Shown: positions 31,201 to 38,613 of the stretch, in pieces
Layout: each line of letters begins with the position of its first letter
Numbering within the stretch: position 1 is the first letter of the stretch
Assembly (NCBI RefSeq): GCF_000027225.1
Contig: NC_013892.1
Location: 2,108,001-2,172,000 of the forward strand
Source of the DNA: Xenorhabdus bovienii SS-2004
GTDB taxonomy: Bacteria > Pseudomonadota > Gammaproteobacteria > Enterobacterales > Enterobacteriaceae
Length of the DNA: 64,000 nt
Direction of reading: 5' to 3'
Made by a program: the position numbers and the translations under genes
The notes under the pieces: generated by a model
Databases searched by the model: none
The model's input: the letters and a program-made list of their open reading frames with translations, nothing else
Told to the model about the DNA's origin: nothing

Positions 31201-31498
31201 GAAGCGTATCTTCGCTGAGGTGCAGGGCATCATGTGTCTGAATTTTGATTTCGCTATTCTCTGCTATGCGATATCCCAATTCGCCATCGTATAGCCCGAA
31301 ACTGGCTCGCAGCATCGGGTGACGCTTGATCAGGTGATTGAGTGCATTTTCTAAATCTTGAACGTTTAACCCCTTAACTCTGGCACAAAATGCACCATTA
31401 TTTCGCCCACGTTGGCTTGGGTTAATTTGATATTGAAACCAACGGCTGCTTTGTGCTTCTGATAAAGCAAATGGCTTCAACTTTTCAGGGTGGTTCAT
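28229..31498 (-). CDS. paxA: NRPS initiation module C-A-PCP (PaxA-like, serine code)
   Basis: A 1089-aa single-module NRPS (C about 1-430, A about 480-970, PCP about 1000-1075 with LGGHSL). I start it at the ATG at 31498 and not at the longer open frame (31645), because GGGAG lies 8 bases before it and the extra N-terminal residues look like non-coding translation. The C domain is first in the line and has DHLVVDG (138-144) in place of HHxxxDG. This fits a starter C domain that N-acylates the first residue with a fatty acid; the lipid start is inference from the PAX family. The A-domain pocket reads DVWHLSLIDK, which is a serine code, and the surrounding sequence closely resembles the EntF serine domain. 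Known PAX peptides have glycine here, so either the product is a serine variant or the cluster is a PAX relative. paxB follows after 37 bases. Confidence 0.85.
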   Translation of the reverse strand: MNHPEKLKPFALSEAQSSRWFQYQINPSQRGRNNGAFCARVKGLNVQDLENALNHLIKRHPMLRASFGLYDGELGYRIAENSEIKIQTHDALHLSEDTLQQLVLDDCRHVLDLENPLRFYASWYQCNAQESVMVLTFDHLVVDGWSYWLLLEELGMILTSQELEPISEHSYQDYVSWQQKWLNSKNAKKQQQFWGNNLAGDLSTLSWPMKIGSVQNRADNNVAPPATDKITAFGRIPDDLALKLCAMASEYGNSLFAIFLTAYQILLHRYTAQDDIVIGSMMPGRSQAKWGKLVGEFVNPVALRGQINGNITVREHILQTAKTIRQAIENQRYPFTKILEQFKLQRTADTHPIFQTLMTFQKPRYISELPTLWMDNDSSTTVHWGNAELRPFPHPLYADTPVPLMVNMMEVNQQIRCHFHYDPQVFDAELINQLIKNLIILLTAMADNQQQSIDSLPLMAEQERRQVLYDFNKTDKPFPQHALIHQLFEQQVERTPDTIALICGDKALSYTELNQQANRLAHALIKAGIRPDNRVSICMERSLDMVIGLLGILKAGAAYVPLDPEYPTDRLGYILSDSDPALLLIHHGLQDHLPMTTMPVWVLESEEYQTNIASQPTDNPVATDLGLTSRNLAYVLYTSGSTGLPKGVMNEHRGVVNRLLWAQGEYQLTQHDRVLQKTPFSFDVSVWEFFLPLLAGAQLVMARPGGHKEALYLLDEIETRDITTLHFVPSMLQSFIHLTPAGRCPSLRQILCSGEALSYSLQQQCLTHFAHSELHNLYGPTEAAIDVTSWRCVPDQHIGLVPIGRPIDNTQIYILDKHYQPVPIGVVGEIYIAGAGVARGYLNKPELTTERFIQDPFGQHPDMRMYKTGDIGRWLADGSIDYLGRNDFQVKIRGNRIELGEIEARLAQSDGVQDVIVIAREYDAGDTRLVAYLIPQSGVTLSIPALREQVGSNLPDYMIPSAFVMLDAFPLTLNGKLDRKALPAPDHSAVLTREYAAPQGETEEQLADIWQKLLKIDRVGRNDNFFELGGHSLLILQLQSRISEIFDVELSIQQLFAHPTICQLEEHIIDAQLLQFDAESLQDLYKTMG

Positions 31499-31913
31499 TT
31501 TATAGCTCCCTTTTTTATGGGCATATGAAAATAAAAAAGTCTGAGAACTGATAAAACAAAAAATAAAACTAGAATCCAAATCTATAACTAAAAAATCCGG
31601 GATAAATAAAGTCAGAATGATCTGTTTTTCAGCAAGAAAAATCATGCTGTAAATGTATGAAATAATAAAAAATATACCATACTTATAAAAATAAAGGCAT
31701 TTTTAAAAAAACTGATAAGCAAATTCTTCTTTGTTCAGAAAATATACTTTTATTTTTTCATGACATTCGAGAGGATGAATTATATATTAAATCAATGTAT
31801 TTTACATGGTTAGTCGTGTTTTACTTATATATCTAATTTTATTACAGGCAATGTGTATCTATGTTATTAATAATTTATATTGCATAATAATTTTAATAAT
31901 GTAGGTTAATAAA
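31499..31913. other. Upstream region of the NRPS operon
   Basis: This AT-rich non-coding stretch separates the NRPS start from the exporter gene. It should hold the promoter of the paxABC-like operon, because the exporter upstream has its own terminator (31914-31939). The GGGAG ribosome-binding site of the first NRPS gene is at its right edge on the minus strand (near 31507-31511). I could not pick out a convincing -35/-10 pair by eye. Confidence 0.5.
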
Positions 31914-31939
31914 AAAGAGCCTATTAAAATAGGCTCTTT
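31914..31939 (-). terminator. Rho-independent terminator after the exporter gene
   Basis: A 12-bp perfect inverted repeat (31914-31925 and 31928-31939) is followed on the minus strand by six T residues. It lies 45 bases beyond the stop codon of the exporter gene. The arms nearly touch, so the actual loop would open two or so base pairs. It separates the exporter transcript from the NRPS operon. Confidence 0.85.
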
Positions 31940-31984
31940 GAATGAATAAAAAATATATCACGGTCATTTATTTTGGGTGGTTAT

Positions 31985-33640
31985 TTATTTTATCTCTGTA
32001 ATAGTTTCATGGTTATGATTATTTATTTCTTTAATATTACCATCTTCCAGCTTAATAACACGTTCAGCAATATCGAAATAAGCATCGTCATGGCTAATCA
32101 CAATAACCGTTTTCCCACGAGATCTTAACTCCGGCAGAAGCTCTGTATAGAACAACCGTTTAAATACCGGATCTTGGTCAGCAGCCCATTCATCAAAAAG
32201 ATAAAGAGGGCGGTCTTCCAGATAAGCAGCGACCAAAGCCAGCCGTTTTCTTTGACCGGCTGAAAGCTCTGTCGTAGAGAATTTACCATCAATAATCTTC
32301 ACTTTGTGACCCATGTTTAATGCCTGAATGTAATGAGTCGCTTTCTCTGTGACGTCTGTGCCGGTATTTAATAGCTGATCGAATAGATGATAATTGGAAA
32401 ATACAGCGGAAAAGAATTGGCGATAGTGGACATTGTTGGATGTATCCATCTTTACACCGTTAAGCCAGATAGAACCGGATTCCTGTTCGAATAAACCGAC
32501 CAGCATCATGGCTAACGTGGTCTTACCGCTACCATTACCTCCGACAATAAAGACAATTTCGCCCTGAGATATTTTCAGGCTTAAAGGGCCGAGCATAAAC
32601 TGACGGTCTTCCTTATCAGTCGTATAGTGATGGACGATATCCTTCAACTCAAGTACCAGGGGTTTTTCACTCAAAAATGGGTTTGGCGTGTCACCCTGCA
32701 CTGATTGATTTTCCTGCCCTTCGTCTAAGTCATTATCAAGCTGACGCATTTTATTCAACGAGATTTCAGCTTCTCTCAGTTCTGGGATGGCACCGACAAC
32801 TTCACTGATAGGGCCAGCCAGAAAGAGCACAGTTAATGTCACCGTCACCAGACTGGCGGGGTCTTGAGGTAACCAGATCGGCACGACAAAGACCATGATG
32901 CCGATAATCATATAAAAAGCGATTGAACTTGCATTCAGCACCCAGGCATAACCCGTGGTTGCTTTAATACAGATTTCTTTAAATTTTTTGGCACCGGGAG
33001 AAATGACTTTATCGATAAACGCATCGCCTTTCTGTGTATTGAGTTGCAGTTCTTTGCTGCCATCAATCAGGCTTTGGAAATTGAGATACAACCTGTCCAC
33101 CTGATCACGCATTTCAGTCATTAACCGTATAGGACGTTTTTCCAGAAGATAAAAAATATACATTATCACTAGACATAAAAGGATCAGAATGACAAAAAGT
33201 TGCCAGGAAACCCACGCTAAATAACCAAAACAGGCGAAAATAAGGGTGATATTTCCAAAAGCAGTTGGGGCTAACATAAAAGATTGTATAAATACATCGA
33301 CATCTTTAGTTAAAACAGCTAATAGGCCGTGTCTCCCAAGTTTATTAAGTTTTTTGTAAGGTGCACGTAATATTTTAGTACTCAGACTGAGACGTAATGA
33401 ATAAATTGTTGCTTGGGTTAAATGTGAGAGGATAACCTCGGATAGTGTTTTAGTAATGAAAAAAAGAATACATATACCAAAAAAGCTCCAGAGAAAGGAA
33501 TTAAGTTGAACTGTTTCTGTAATTCCTCTGCTAATTGTACTTACTACAGATGCACCGGCAAATCCACTAATTAATGCGCTTATTGTTGATAAAAGCAGTA
33601 ATATCCAAGATTGGCGGTATAGATAAGCTATTAGAGTCAT
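31985..33640 (-). CDS. paxT: Cyclic-peptide ABC exporter, SyrD/PvdE/YojI family (PaxT-like)
   Basis: A 551-aa half-transporter with a fused membrane domain (about six helices, residues 1-300) and a nucleotide-binding domain (about 325-545). Walker A is GGNGSGKTT, the signature is LSAGQRKR, and Walker B is PLYLFDEWAADQDP. The DEWAADQDP form is typical of the SyrD/PvdE/YojI group, which exports lipopeptides, siderophore precursors and microcin J25. Lying directly upstream of the NRPS genes in the same orientation, it is the likely exporter of their lipopeptide and may also give the producer self-protection. In PAX clusters an exporter named PaxT takes this place. It acts in the inner membrane as a homodimer. 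There is no obvious Shine-Dalgarno sequence before the ATG, so the exact start is a little uncertain. Confidence 0.85.
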   Translation of the reverse strand: MTLIAYLYRQSWILLLLSTISALISGFAGASVVSTISRGITETVQLNSFLWSFFGICILFFITKTLSEVILSHLTQATIYSLRLSLSTKILRAPYKKLNKLGRHGLLAVLTKDVDVFIQSFMLAPTAFGNITLIFACFGYLAWVSWQLFVILILLCLVIMYIFYLLEKRPIRLMTEMRDQVDRLYLNFQSLIDGSKELQLNTQKGDAFIDKVISPGAKKFKEICIKATTGYAWVLNASSIAFYMIIGIMVFVVPIWLPQDPASLVTVTLTVLFLAGPISEVVGAIPELREAEISLNKMRQLDNDLDEGQENQSVQGDTPNPFLSEKPLVLELKDIVHHYTTDKEDRQFMLGPLSLKISQGEIVFIVGGNGSGKTTLAMMLVGLFEQESGSIWLNGVKMDTSNNVHYRQFFSAVFSNYHLFDQLLNTGTDVTEKATHYIQALNMGHKVKIIDGKFSTTELSAGQRKRLALVAAYLEDRPLYLFDEWAADQDPVFKRLFYTELLPELRSRGKTVIVISHDDAYFDIAERVIKLEDGNIKEINNHNHETITEIK

Positions 33641-33791
33641 AAAAATAAGCCATTATAGGATGTTATGGGTAATATAAAATGTATATATCAATTTATTAGA
33701 CCCGTTATGGTTATTTTTTTTTGATAAAAATTCAAGGAAGATTTATGTAAGGTAATATGAATAAATTTAAACCGTGATAACAATCACATTA

Positions 33792-33812
33792 CCCACCTGC
33801 ATGGCAGGTGGG
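33792..33812. repeat. REP-like palindrome
   Basis: A 9-bp perfect stem (cccacctgc at 33792-33800 with its complement at 33804-33812) and a 3-base loop lie 12 bases beyond the end of the mdaB-like gene. No T-run follows on either strand. It shares the CCACCT core with the palindrome at 6898-6918. It may stabilise the mdaB mRNA 3' end. Confidence 0.6.
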
Positions 33813-33823
33813 AGCACGAATAG

Positions 33824-34402
33824 TCAATAACAATCAGATAAGTGTATTTTTAACCGCTCAATATCCTGTGCAATCTGTGGCTGTTTCACCACGTCATAGC
33901 AAGCAAACGTCGGTAATGGTGACATGCCTAAAAACTGATTTGCTTTGTGAAAAGGGTAATAAACGTTGTCGATGCCTTTTCCTTCAAAGAACTGTTCAGG
34001 ATCTTCAAAAGATTCCAGCGGTGCATTCCAGGTAACCGAAAACATGTAATTTTTACCCTGAGATAAACCTCCTGAACCATATTTTTTGGTAAGATCGCTG
34101 CGAGTCCGCCCGTCATCTTGAAATAACGTACCGTCACCGGCACTAAAAACTTCATCGACATATTTTTTCAAAATCCACGGGGCTTCCATCCACCAGCCCG
34201 GCATCTGGTAAATAATGCTGTCTGCCCAAATAAATTTATCGACTTCTGCCTGAATATCATAACCCTTATCAACATGAGTTATTTGGATCTCGTGCCCCAT
34301 TCCCGTCAGATGATCCTTGATGATCTCTGTTAACGTGTTATTTAGTTCTCCTTTTGATTCACCAAACTCTTTTGCTGAATTAACAACCAAAATGTGGGTC
34401 AT
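33824..34402 (-). CDS. mdaB: NAD(P)H-dependent quinone reductase, MdaB-like
   Basis: A 192-aa flavodoxin-fold oxidoreductase that matches MdaB (modulator of drug activity B) in length and motifs: an N-terminal MTHILVVNSAKEFGESKG phosphate-binding loop, YQMPGWWMEAPWILKKYVDEV, and SLTWN-type (SVTWNAP) flavin-contact segments. The family binds FAD and reduces quinones by two electrons with NADPH, which protects against redox-cycling compounds. I chose the ATG at 34402, because AGAGG lies 6 bases upstream; the ATG two codons earlier sits inside that site. It lies 164 bases downstream of an AraC-type regulator on the same strand, which probably controls it (inference). Nothing unusual was seen in the sequence. 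Confidence 0.88.
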   Translation of the reverse strand: MTHILVVNSAKEFGESKGELNNTLTEIIKDHLTGMGHEIQITHVDKGYDIQAEVDKFIWADSIIYQMPGWWMEAPWILKKYVDEVFSAGDGTLFQDDGRTRSDLTKKYGSGGLSQGKNYMFSVTWNAPLESFEDPEQFFEGKGIDNVYYPFHKANQFLGMSPLPTFACYDVVKQPQIAQDIERLKIHLSDCY

Positions 34403-34566
34403 AATCATCCTCTGTTTTATTTTATGGATAATGCATGAATTATATTAGATCCAATTTTAGCCGGAAGGGTGCCCAGTTATTTCCAATCGTTGCCTGATCC
34501 TCCAAAGAGATATTGTTTTCGCATTTATCGTTTTATCAAGGTCATTTGATGGCGATGGGTTAATCA

Positions 34567-35490
34567 TCATCTTACTCGCAGCCGTTTGATATCCCGACAG
34601 GGTGGCTCACCAAATAGACGGCTGTATTCACGGTTGAACTGGGAAGGGCTTTCATAACCCACCTGAAATGCGGTGGCTGATACGTTATGGTGTTGTGTCA
34701 ATAATATTCGTCTCGCTTCATTTAAACGCAACCATTTCTGATACTGGAGTGGGCTCATTGAAGTCACCGCCTTAAAGTGGTGATGAAAGGATGAAGGACT
34801 CATTCGGGCAATTTGTGCGAGTTGTTCGACTTTGACGGAGTCAGCAAAGTGATCTTTCAGCCAGTTAATGGTCTTGCTGATTTGATGGCTGGGGCTTTCC
34901 TGTGAGGCCATCTGTTGCAGTCGTCCACCCAATTCACTTTTTAGCAGACGGTAGACAATCTCTTTTTGAATCAATGGAGAAAGTACGGGAATATCCTCTG
35001 GAGTACTTAATAAATCCAGCAGCCGATTGAAACAAACCAGCAGTTCAGCTGTAACGGGAGTGACAGCTAACCCGCATGTATCTGGCGAATCCTGCCGGAT
35101 TGCAACATGATTTTCTATCAGTAATTCTGAGGCTTCCTGAATATTAAACTGTAACATCATGGCAAAAAAGGGTTCTTCTTTCGAAGCGGTGCAAACTTGA
35201 GTAATGGTGGGAATATCGGTGGAAGTCACCATAAATTGGCTGGCATCACAACAATAAGAGCACCCGCCGATAGTTATCCGTTTTTTCCCTTGAACAATGA
35301 TCATAATGCTGGGTTCGTACAACCAGCCTACTGGTGTTGTTGGCTGTTCTAAATGACACAATGTCATTTCTGGGATCGCAGTTTTGACTGCATATGTATT
35401 GGGTCGCGTCAAGCTGGCTATTTTCCCGATTAATTGTTGTAACTGAATTTCAATTTCTGTTGCACCGGATGGGTGATGTAATGCTTTCAT
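34567..35490 (-). CDS. AraC-family transcriptional regulator
   Basis: A 307-aa regulator with an N-terminal AraC_N-type cupin domain (about 30-190, with SIMIIVQGKKRITIGG) and a C-terminal double helix-turn-helix (about 205-305). The second motif has the usual AFQVGYESPSQFNREYSRLFG. The subfamily resembles the YqhC-type regulators that switch on aldehyde or quinone reductases, and it stands directly upstream of an MdaB-like reductase, so that gene is the obvious candidate target. The start is supported by GGGAG 6 bases before the ATG. Its 5' third and upstream region are duplicated in direct orientation at 46848-47243, on the far side of the tRNA-synthetase island. Confidence 0.9.
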   Translation of the reverse strand: MKALHHPSGATEIEIQLQQLIGKIASLTRPNTYAVKTAIPEMTLCHLEQPTTPVGWLYEPSIMIIVQGKKRITIGGCSYCCDASQFMVTSTDIPTITQVCTASKEEPFFAMMLQFNIQEASELLIENHVAIRQDSPDTCGLAVTPVTAELLVCFNRLLDLLSTPEDIPVLSPLIQKEIVYRLLKSELGGRLQQMASQESPSHQISKTINWLKDHFADSVKVEQLAQIARMSPSSFHHHFKAVTSMSPLQYQKWLRLNEARRILLTQHHNVSATAFQVGYESPSQFNREYSRLFGEPPCRDIKRLRVR

Positions 35491-35693
35491 TTTCTACTCC
35501 CTCATTCATTGCCATAAACACACAAAATTTTTACTCATTATTGTTACTTAGCATATCGTTAGAATTGGAAAGTTTATATCAGTGAAAATAATAAATTGGA
35601 GGATTAGGCAAGGATAGTGGAGGATAAGGTGGTTAAGGGATTTAATCATAAAACATTAAGTGGATTGATTGAACAGATCTTGGGGGAGCTAAT
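35298..35693. repeat. 396-bp direct repeat flanking the island, left copy
   Basis: This copy covers the first 193 bases of araC coding sequence plus about 200 bases upstream. It matches 46848-47243 at an offset of 11,550 bases with about half a dozen mismatches. Identity stops abruptly at 35693. It is the complete, ancestral copy, since it carries the intact gene. Confidence 0.93.
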
Positions 35694-35806
35694 ACTACAG
35701 ATGTAATAAGTATGGTGTCATGATACGCCTCTATTTATGAGTGACGGTTTAACAATAGTTTAAGTTAGGCTGATTATAGTAATTACCGAACAAGTAGGAG
35801 AAGATT

Positions 35807-35887
35807 ATGTCATACTTAGATCCATTGATGTTATTATCTTTCTTTATTCTTCCAGAAAACGTATGGAAGGTAAAAAATGATTTATAA
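35807..35887 (+). CDS. Short ORF, 26 aa, good ribosome-binding site, unknown
   Basis: A 26-codon frame (MSYLDPLMLLSFFILPENVW, then six more residues) starts 6 bases after TAGGAG, a good Shine-Dalgarno sequence. It is hydrophobic in its first half. It lies in the non-coding stretch between araC and the island, some 160 bases before the microcin-like remnant. It may be a small membrane peptide, a leader, or the stump of an immunity gene; I recognise no family. This is listed because the translation signal is clear, not because the function is known. Confidence 0.35.
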   Translation: MSYLDPLMLLSFFILPENVWKVKNDL

Positions 35888-36045
35888 AATTGATAATTAT
35901 TTTTATTTTTTTGGATTATGCCTTAAATAAATATGAATGTGTGAACAATAGTGTGGACCTATTATGTATTTTTATAAATCTATTGGCGCATCTATTTTTT
36001 TAGTATTGTATCTATGTTTTTTAAAAGATAAAAAGGAATATGTTC

Positions 36046-36242
36046 ATGATCAAATTAAATAAAATGGAATATAGAAAAAATTTCAGGAGGAACAAATCAT
36101 AATAGCCATCACCCCAATAATCGTCAAATAGTTAAAGATCTCGCTTATGCTACAGCAAGTGGTGCTTCTAGAAGTGACAGTGGGGGCTAGTATGGGCGCG
36201 ACAAAATATATTGTTAGTAGTGTTATTAAGGGGGGCGCGTGA
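36046..36242 (+). pseudogene. Frameshifted class II microcin-like precursor (double-glycine leader)
   Basis: Three short frames read in succession form a plausible ColV-type microcin precursor. Frame one gives MIKLNKME (36046-36069). A frame change leads into IEKISGG (36071-36091), a typical double-glycine leader end. Mature sequence TNHNSHHPNNRQIVKDLAYA, then TASGAS, follows in the same frame up to about 36169. A second frame change leads to VTVGASMGATKYIVSSVIKG, then GA and a stop (36174-36242). The C-terminal part is rich in Gly, Ala and Ser, as in pore-forming class II microcins. An AAGGA site (36033-36037) lies 8 bases before the ATG. Two frameshifts are needed, so as written the gene is dead. 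No peptidase-containing ABC exporter is nearby. The interpretation rests on pattern only. Confidence 0.5.
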
Positions 36243-36260
36243 AAAACGGAAAATATACTA
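36240..36260. repeat. 21-bp perfect direct repeat at the left edge of the island
   Basis: These 21 bases (starting tgaaaaacgg) recur exactly at 46691-46711, 10,451 bases away in the same orientation. The two copies enclose the synthetase island and nothing else. The left copy begins with the T of the TGA stop of the microcin-like remnant. It could be a target-site or recombination scar. Confidence 0.9.
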
Positions 36261-36379
36261 TATTAAGTACTTAAACATCGCTCAAAATTAAAAAGTATCT
36301 GCATGGTAAGAAATATTAGCATAATTTTATATTCTGATAGAGTTGCCGACTAAAAATTGAGTAAGTAGTGATAACTATT

Positions 36380-36409
36380 TTGAAAAATATCGGTATATAT
36401 ATCTAATAA
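36380..36409 (+). promoter_or_regulatory. Possible sigma-70 promoter of the island operon
   Basis: TTGAAA (36380-36385) and TAATAA (36404-36409) are separated by 18 bases, about 135 bases upstream of the first synthetase-like gene. In such AT-rich DNA (36243-36545 holds no gene) chance matches are common, so this is only a candidate. Confidence 0.25.
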
Positions 36410-36545
36410 TGTTATCAATAAGCAGATAATACGCGATCTTTGTGTCTATTGGTAGCGCACAACTCTGTAGGTGTTTCTGTGAGTAAAGCAATTCTAGTTT
36501 TACTCTATTCGATGTTGCATGTTTATTTTTTATACAAGGAAAATC

Positions 36546-37625
36546 ATGATTAGCGACAACACAATAAAAAAACCTCTTTCAGGGAATGTTTCACAGCGTA
36601 GATCTTTAACTAATACGATGAAGTCAAAACAAAGTTGGAAGAACCCTGAAAGCCATTTCGAGAGTGCGATCTTTGATCCATGGTATAAATCAATAACTAA
36701 AATACATTCTCTTATTTCAGCCAAAACAGGAGGATTTTTTAGCTCTAGAGAGTTGTCTCCAGTACTGCTACCTGTTACCACTGGATCTATTTCGAGTCCT
36801 ATGGGACTTGGATCAGATTCGATACCTGTGAAAATTAATCTAGGGGGAGTGGATACTTATTTGGCGGATTCCATGCAGTTTTTGCTTGAATACGTTCTGA
36901 GATTGAATGACAAAGGTGTGTATTATCTCATGCCTACCTTCAGAGGCGAAGAACAGGACAAGCGCCATTTGAATCAATTCTATCATGCAGAAAGTGAAAT
37001 CATCGGCAGTTTGGATGATGTCATTGAACTAGCCAGTTCGTACGTGACATACCTATGCGATTACTTCTTAGAAAACGAAAGAGCACTTTTATCGCAATTT
37101 ACTGATGAACTAGAACACCTAAGAAAGCTTTCTATGCTTAAGGGCAACATACCACGAGTAAGGTTCACGGATGCGGTGGAGTTATTAAACAATGACTCAC
37201 GGTATTTTAGTGAGCATGAATCTGAATTTAAACAAATAACAAATGAAGGCGAACAAAAGTTAATTGAATTATTCGATGGCGCAGTTTGGTTGACCCATTT
37301 CCCTAGCTTATCAGTTCCTTTTTATCAGGCAGATGCATCTGAGCAAGGCTATTCACTTACAGCGGATTTGTTGATGGGGATTGGTGAAACGTTAGGTGCA
37401 GGAGAAAGGAATACTTATGCCGAGAATGTAGTGGAGAACTTGAATGTTCGAAAAGTATCCCGTGAAGAGTATGAGTGGTATATCCGAATGAGAGAATTAA
37501 TGCCCCTAAGAACATCAGGGTTTGGGATGGGAGTTGAAAGATTCATTCTATGGCTAATTAATCATGATGACATTCGAGATTGTCAGTTACTTCCCCGCAT
37601 TCACGGAGAAAATATCCTACCATAA
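36546..37625 (+). CDS. AsnRS-like class II synthetase core without anticodon-binding domain
   Basis: A 359-aa class IIb aminoacyl-tRNA-synthetase catalytic core. Motif 2 reads FRGEEQDKRHLNQFYHAESE, with the ATP-binding arginine and the (R)H..(E/Q)F..E pattern of AsnRS/AspRS. Motif 3 reads SGFGMGVERFILWL. YLADSMQFLLEYV matches the YLaqSqQly segment of AsnRS. The N-terminal OB-fold that reads the anticodon is absent, so it probably does not charge tRNA. Such paralogues include archaeal AsnA-like asparagine synthetase and, as I recall, an AsnRS-like protein in agrocin 84 synthesis. Here it may activate an amino acid as its adenylate and join it to a small-molecule acceptor (inference). I start it at 36546, with AAGGA 5 bases upstream, and not at the earlier ATG at 36519. 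It is the first gene of the island operon. Confidence 0.85.
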   Translation: MISDNTIKKPLSGNVSQRRSLTNTMKSKQSWKNPESHFESAIFDPWYKSITKIHSLISAKTGGFFSSRELSPVLLPVTTGSISSPMGLGSDSIPVKINLGGVDTYLADSMQFLLEYVLRLNDKGVYYLMPTFRGEEQDKRHLNQFYHAESEIIGSLDDVIELASSYVTYLCDYFLENERALLSQFTDELEHLRKLSMLKGNIPRVRFTDAVELLNNDSRYFSEHESEFKQITNEGEQKLIELFDGAVWLTHFPSLSVPFYQADASEQGYSLTADLLMGIGETLGAGERNTYAENVVENLNVRKVSREEYEWYIRMRELMPLRTSGFGMGVERFILWLINHDDIRDCQLLPRIHGENILP

Positions 37626-37713
37626 ATTATTTGGTTATCCTTTCTCAAAGAAGCATATTTTAACTTAAATGCGCATTGTTTTGTACTGCGTAATTATCTA
37701 ACTAAGGTGAAAA

Positions 37714-38541
37714 ATGAAACACTTAACTTTAGAGTCAATTCCAACCATTAAGTATTTTCCCATGATCGGTATTGTGAGAGAAACGAATAGACCGCCAGGA
37801 GGAATGAATAGCATTAGAAGAATTGCTCAGAATGCTTTTTTGAATAGCAAAACAGAAGTGTTAGAAGTGGGCACGGCGACAGGTGTAACAGCAATCGAAT
37901 TGGCTAAGCTTACCTATTGTAAGATTACTGCAATTGATATTGATGAGAACAATTTGTCAGTCGCTTGTAATCGGGCGATCAAGGAAAATGTTTCTAAACT
38001 AATTTCTTTCGAAAAAAGAGATGCCACTGATACAAAGTTCGAAGATAAGACTTTTGATATGGTTTTCTGTGGCAATGTAACCTCTTACTTTGATGACAAA
38101 GTGAAAGCTATTAAGGAATATGACCGGGTATTAAAAGACAATGGATTGATTGCCGCGATCCCAATGTACTATATCAAAAAACCGAAAGACTCACTTGTGG
38201 ATGAGGTTTCAGAAGCTATCGATGTCAAAATTAGCCCTCTATACAAAAAAGACTGGATTGAGTTCTTCAACCTTCCAGGGTACGAGCTTGTTTCTTGTGA
38301 AAATTTTGTTTTCGATGATATTTCAAACGCCAAAGTTGAAGAATATGTCAATATCATTTTCAAACAACAACATCTAGAAGAACTTGATCCTGAAATTCGG
38401 ACTGCATTATACAAGAGATATAGCTACTTTATGCATCTGTTCAGAACGAATTTATCACATATGGGTTTTTCTTTAATGCTTCTTAGAAAGGTAACATTTC
38501 CCACTGAGCCTGAGTTGTTTACCGCTAGCCCAATAGACTAA
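37714..38541 (+). CDS. SAM-dependent methyltransferase, class I
   Basis: A 275-aa protein with a Rossmann-fold methyltransferase core. Motif I is VLEVGTATG (near residues 49-57) and the acidic end of strand 2 is AIDID; MVFCGNVTSYF corresponds to motif IV. The N-terminal segment (RETNRPPGGMNSIRRIAQNA) and the C-terminal 100 residues are probably substrate-specific. The methylated substrate cannot be told from sequence. In this setting it is likely a tailoring enzyme of the island's product. The ATG is preceded by AAGGTG. It starts 88 bases after the AsnRS-like gene, in the same operon direction. Confidence 0.85.
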   Translation: MKHLTLESIPTIKYFPMIGIVRETNRPPGGMNSIRRIAQNAFLNSKTEVLEVGTATGVTAIELAKLTYCKITAIDIDENNLSVACNRAIKENVSKLISFEKRDATDTKFEDKTFDMVFCGNVTSYFDDKVKAIKEYDRVLKDNGLIAAIPMYYIKKPKDSLVDEVSEAIDVKISPLYKKDWIEFFNLPGYELVSCENFVFDDISNAKVEEYVNIIFKQQHLEELDPEIRTALYKRYSYFMHLFRTNLSHMGFSLMLLRKVTFPTEPELFTASPID

Positions 38542-38613
38542 GCGCCAACGAAGAGTTAGTCGTCCACAATGAACTTCGGTCGACTAAATTAACACCCAAA
38601 CTACAGGTGATGA

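Noticed and set aside
28229..31645. Longer NRPS start at 31645
   Set aside because: The extra 49 residues resemble no NRPS sequence, and the ATG at 31498 has a clear GGGAG site.
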